NCBI RefSeq assembly: GCF_000308455.1
Contig: NZ_BAFP01000123.1
Span: 62,001-126,000, forward strand
Origin: Nocardia abscessus NBRC 100374
GTDB taxonomy: Bacteria > Actinomycetota > Actinomycetes > Mycobacteriales > Mycobacteriaceae
Direction: 5' to 3'
DNA length: 64,000 nucleotides
Below, piece after piece: positions 44,159 through 64,000 of the stretch. A model generated the notes under the pieces. The model saw only the letters and a list, made by a program, of their open reading frames with translations. It did no database searches and was not told the origin of the DNA. Each line of letters begins with the position of its first letter. Position 1 is the first letter of the stretch. The position numbers were made by a program, and so were the translations under genes.

Positions 44159-44758
44159 TCAGGGTTGTTCGAGTACGTTGAATGGAATGGTCGCCTCGAC
44201 CGGGTCGTCGAGGAGCAGAACACGTCGGTGAACCGTGTGGGCAAGGTAGCGGCGACCGGACCAGTCGAGACGGTATTCCTCGATTTCTTCGATGCGCTCT
44301 TCCTTCTGATCGAGCCGGACGATCAGATACCGGGGGATACCGGCGGCTGCGTATTGAATTCGCTTGTCGCTTATATCGGCGTCGATGGTTGATTCGGAAG
44401 TGACCTCGACCACCAGCAGTATGTGCTCACGCACCGTGTTCACGTCGTAAGGTTCACAGTCCCGGATCCAGATGTCGGGATAGCGGATGTTCAACCGCCG
44501 ATCGGCGGCTGTGGATTCCGCGTCAGCGAATCGTGCGGCAACGTCGGAGTCCACGACCATACACGGCCCGCCGTCGCGCCGGGCCGACTCCAGCATCCCG
44601 GCCAGCCGCCGCACCACACGGCTGTGCACGGGGCTCTGGGCCATCAGTCGCACCACACGCCCGTCGACGATCTCGATGTCACCGAGCTCGGCAGTCGCCC
44701 CTTCGGCGAACTGCTCGGCCGTCACACGCAGTACCTGTTGCTCGTCGGGAGCGCTCAT
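44159..44758 (-). CDS. Uma2-family (DUF820) putative endonuclease
   Basis: About 199 residues with the PD-(D/E)XK-like Uma2 core: PDIWIRD (catalytic Asp), LLVVEVTSEST (catalytic Glu), and a following helix DKRIQYAAAGIPRYLIV. Such proteins are common in cyanobacteria and actinobacteria and their role is undetermined. Start ATG 44758 (MSAPDEQQV) was chosen; 44767 and 44770 are alternatives. It lies downstream of the NRPS terminator on the same strand, so it has its own promoter. Confidence 0.75.
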   Translation of the reverse strand: MSAPDEQQVLRVTAEQFAEGATAELGDIEIVDGRVVRLMAQSPVHSRVVRRLAGMLESARRDGGPCMVVDSDVAARFADAESTAADRRLNIRYPDIWIRDCEPYDVNTVREHILLVVEVTSESTIDADISDKRIQYAAAGIPRYLIVRLDQKEERIEEIEEYRLDWSGRRYLAHTVHRRVLLLDDPVEATIPFNVLEQP

Positions 44759-44784
44759 AGCGGACATCATTGCAGTTCGAATCC

Positions 44785-44826
44785 GAGCAGACGAGCCCCT
44801 CCCGTTCAGAGGGGGCTCGTCTGCTC
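44785..44826 (-). terminator. 15-bp perfect hairpin ending the NRPS transcript
   Basis: GAGCAGACGAGCCCC (44785-44799) pairs exactly with GGGGCTCGTCTGCTC (44812-44826) around a 12-base loop. It sits 56 bases after the NRPS stop and before Uma2 on the minus strand. No U run follows, as often in high-GC actinobacteria. Confidence 0.8.
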
Positions 44827-44882
44827 CGACTGGCAACGCTTGATCCGGGTGCTCCTCCCGAGGCCATGGAGCTGGACTCGCG

Positions 44883-64000
<19,118 letters not shown>

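Noticed and set aside
44775..44784. GTTCGAATCC resembling a tRNA T-loop
   Set aside because: No matching acceptor stem, anticodon arm or D-loop; the flanking sequence is a terminator hairpin and a CDS start.

Overview
The window is very GC-rich, with G or C at nearly every third codon position. It carries a typical mycolic-acid actinobacterial gene set: an AroQ-delta chorismate mutase like the mycobacterial one, an MspA-type porin, an encapsulin with a DyP peroxidase, DUF2630, UAAP/DUF1989 genes and a giant NRPS. The best fit is a Nocardia or a close relative (Rhodococcus, Gordonia). This is inferred from gene content, not from a database search. No rRNA, tRNA, CRISPR array, insertion sequence or phage gene was found.

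Layout. 1-6721: housekeeping genes: pcrA helicase (3' end outside the window), chorismate mutase, a GabD-type aldehyde dehydrogenase and pgi. 6736-18527: single metabolic genes and regulators: a two-pore-helix K+ channel, an NDH-like flavoprotein, a P-loop kinase, a divergent LysR/NTF2 pair, a TetR-AidB acyl-CoA dehydrogenase pair facing a crotonase and an HxxxDG acyltransferase, an MspA porin, and a split-barrel flavoprotein divergent from a MocR regulator. 18538-24873: DUF2630, a class I disulfide oxidoreductase, a type-B carboxylesterase, Fpg/Nei glycosylase, cobF, and the overlapping thyA-folA pair. 25073-29828: a cupin, the DyP-encapsulin nanocompartment operon, a PH-type membrane protein and a double-TerD protein with a long Pro/Gly/Tyr/Gln-rich linker.

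29832-35792: a TetR gene divergent from a tightly overlapping operon: APC permease, two DUF1989 proteins (carboxyguanidine deiminase CgdA/CgdB family) and a urea/guanidine-carboxylase carboxyltransferase core with no biotin carboxylase or biotin carrier domain. 35902-44063: four regulator/enzyme pairs (WYL-epoxide hydrolase, TetR-alcohol dehydrogenase, MarR-SGNH hydrolase, TetR-peroxiredoxin-like operon), each with a readable palindromic operator between the partners. The last one runs a three-gene operon (peroxiredoxin-like, DUF1772, tautomerase-YHS fusion) ending at a 17-bp inverted repeat.

44159-64000: a Uma2-family gene, a 15-bp terminator hairpin, and over 19 kb of one NRPS gene on the minus strand whose start lies beyond the window. 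Visible architecture: (C)-A-T, C-A-T, C-A-T, C-A-T, C-A-T-E, then C and a degenerate, truncated adenylation domain with no carrier protein or thioesterase. The most unusual points are this odd NRPS terminus, a module-4 adenylation segment with foreign-looking codon use, the carboxylase lacking its biotin domains in a guanidine-type operon, and the peroxiredoxin/DUF1772/YHS operon.
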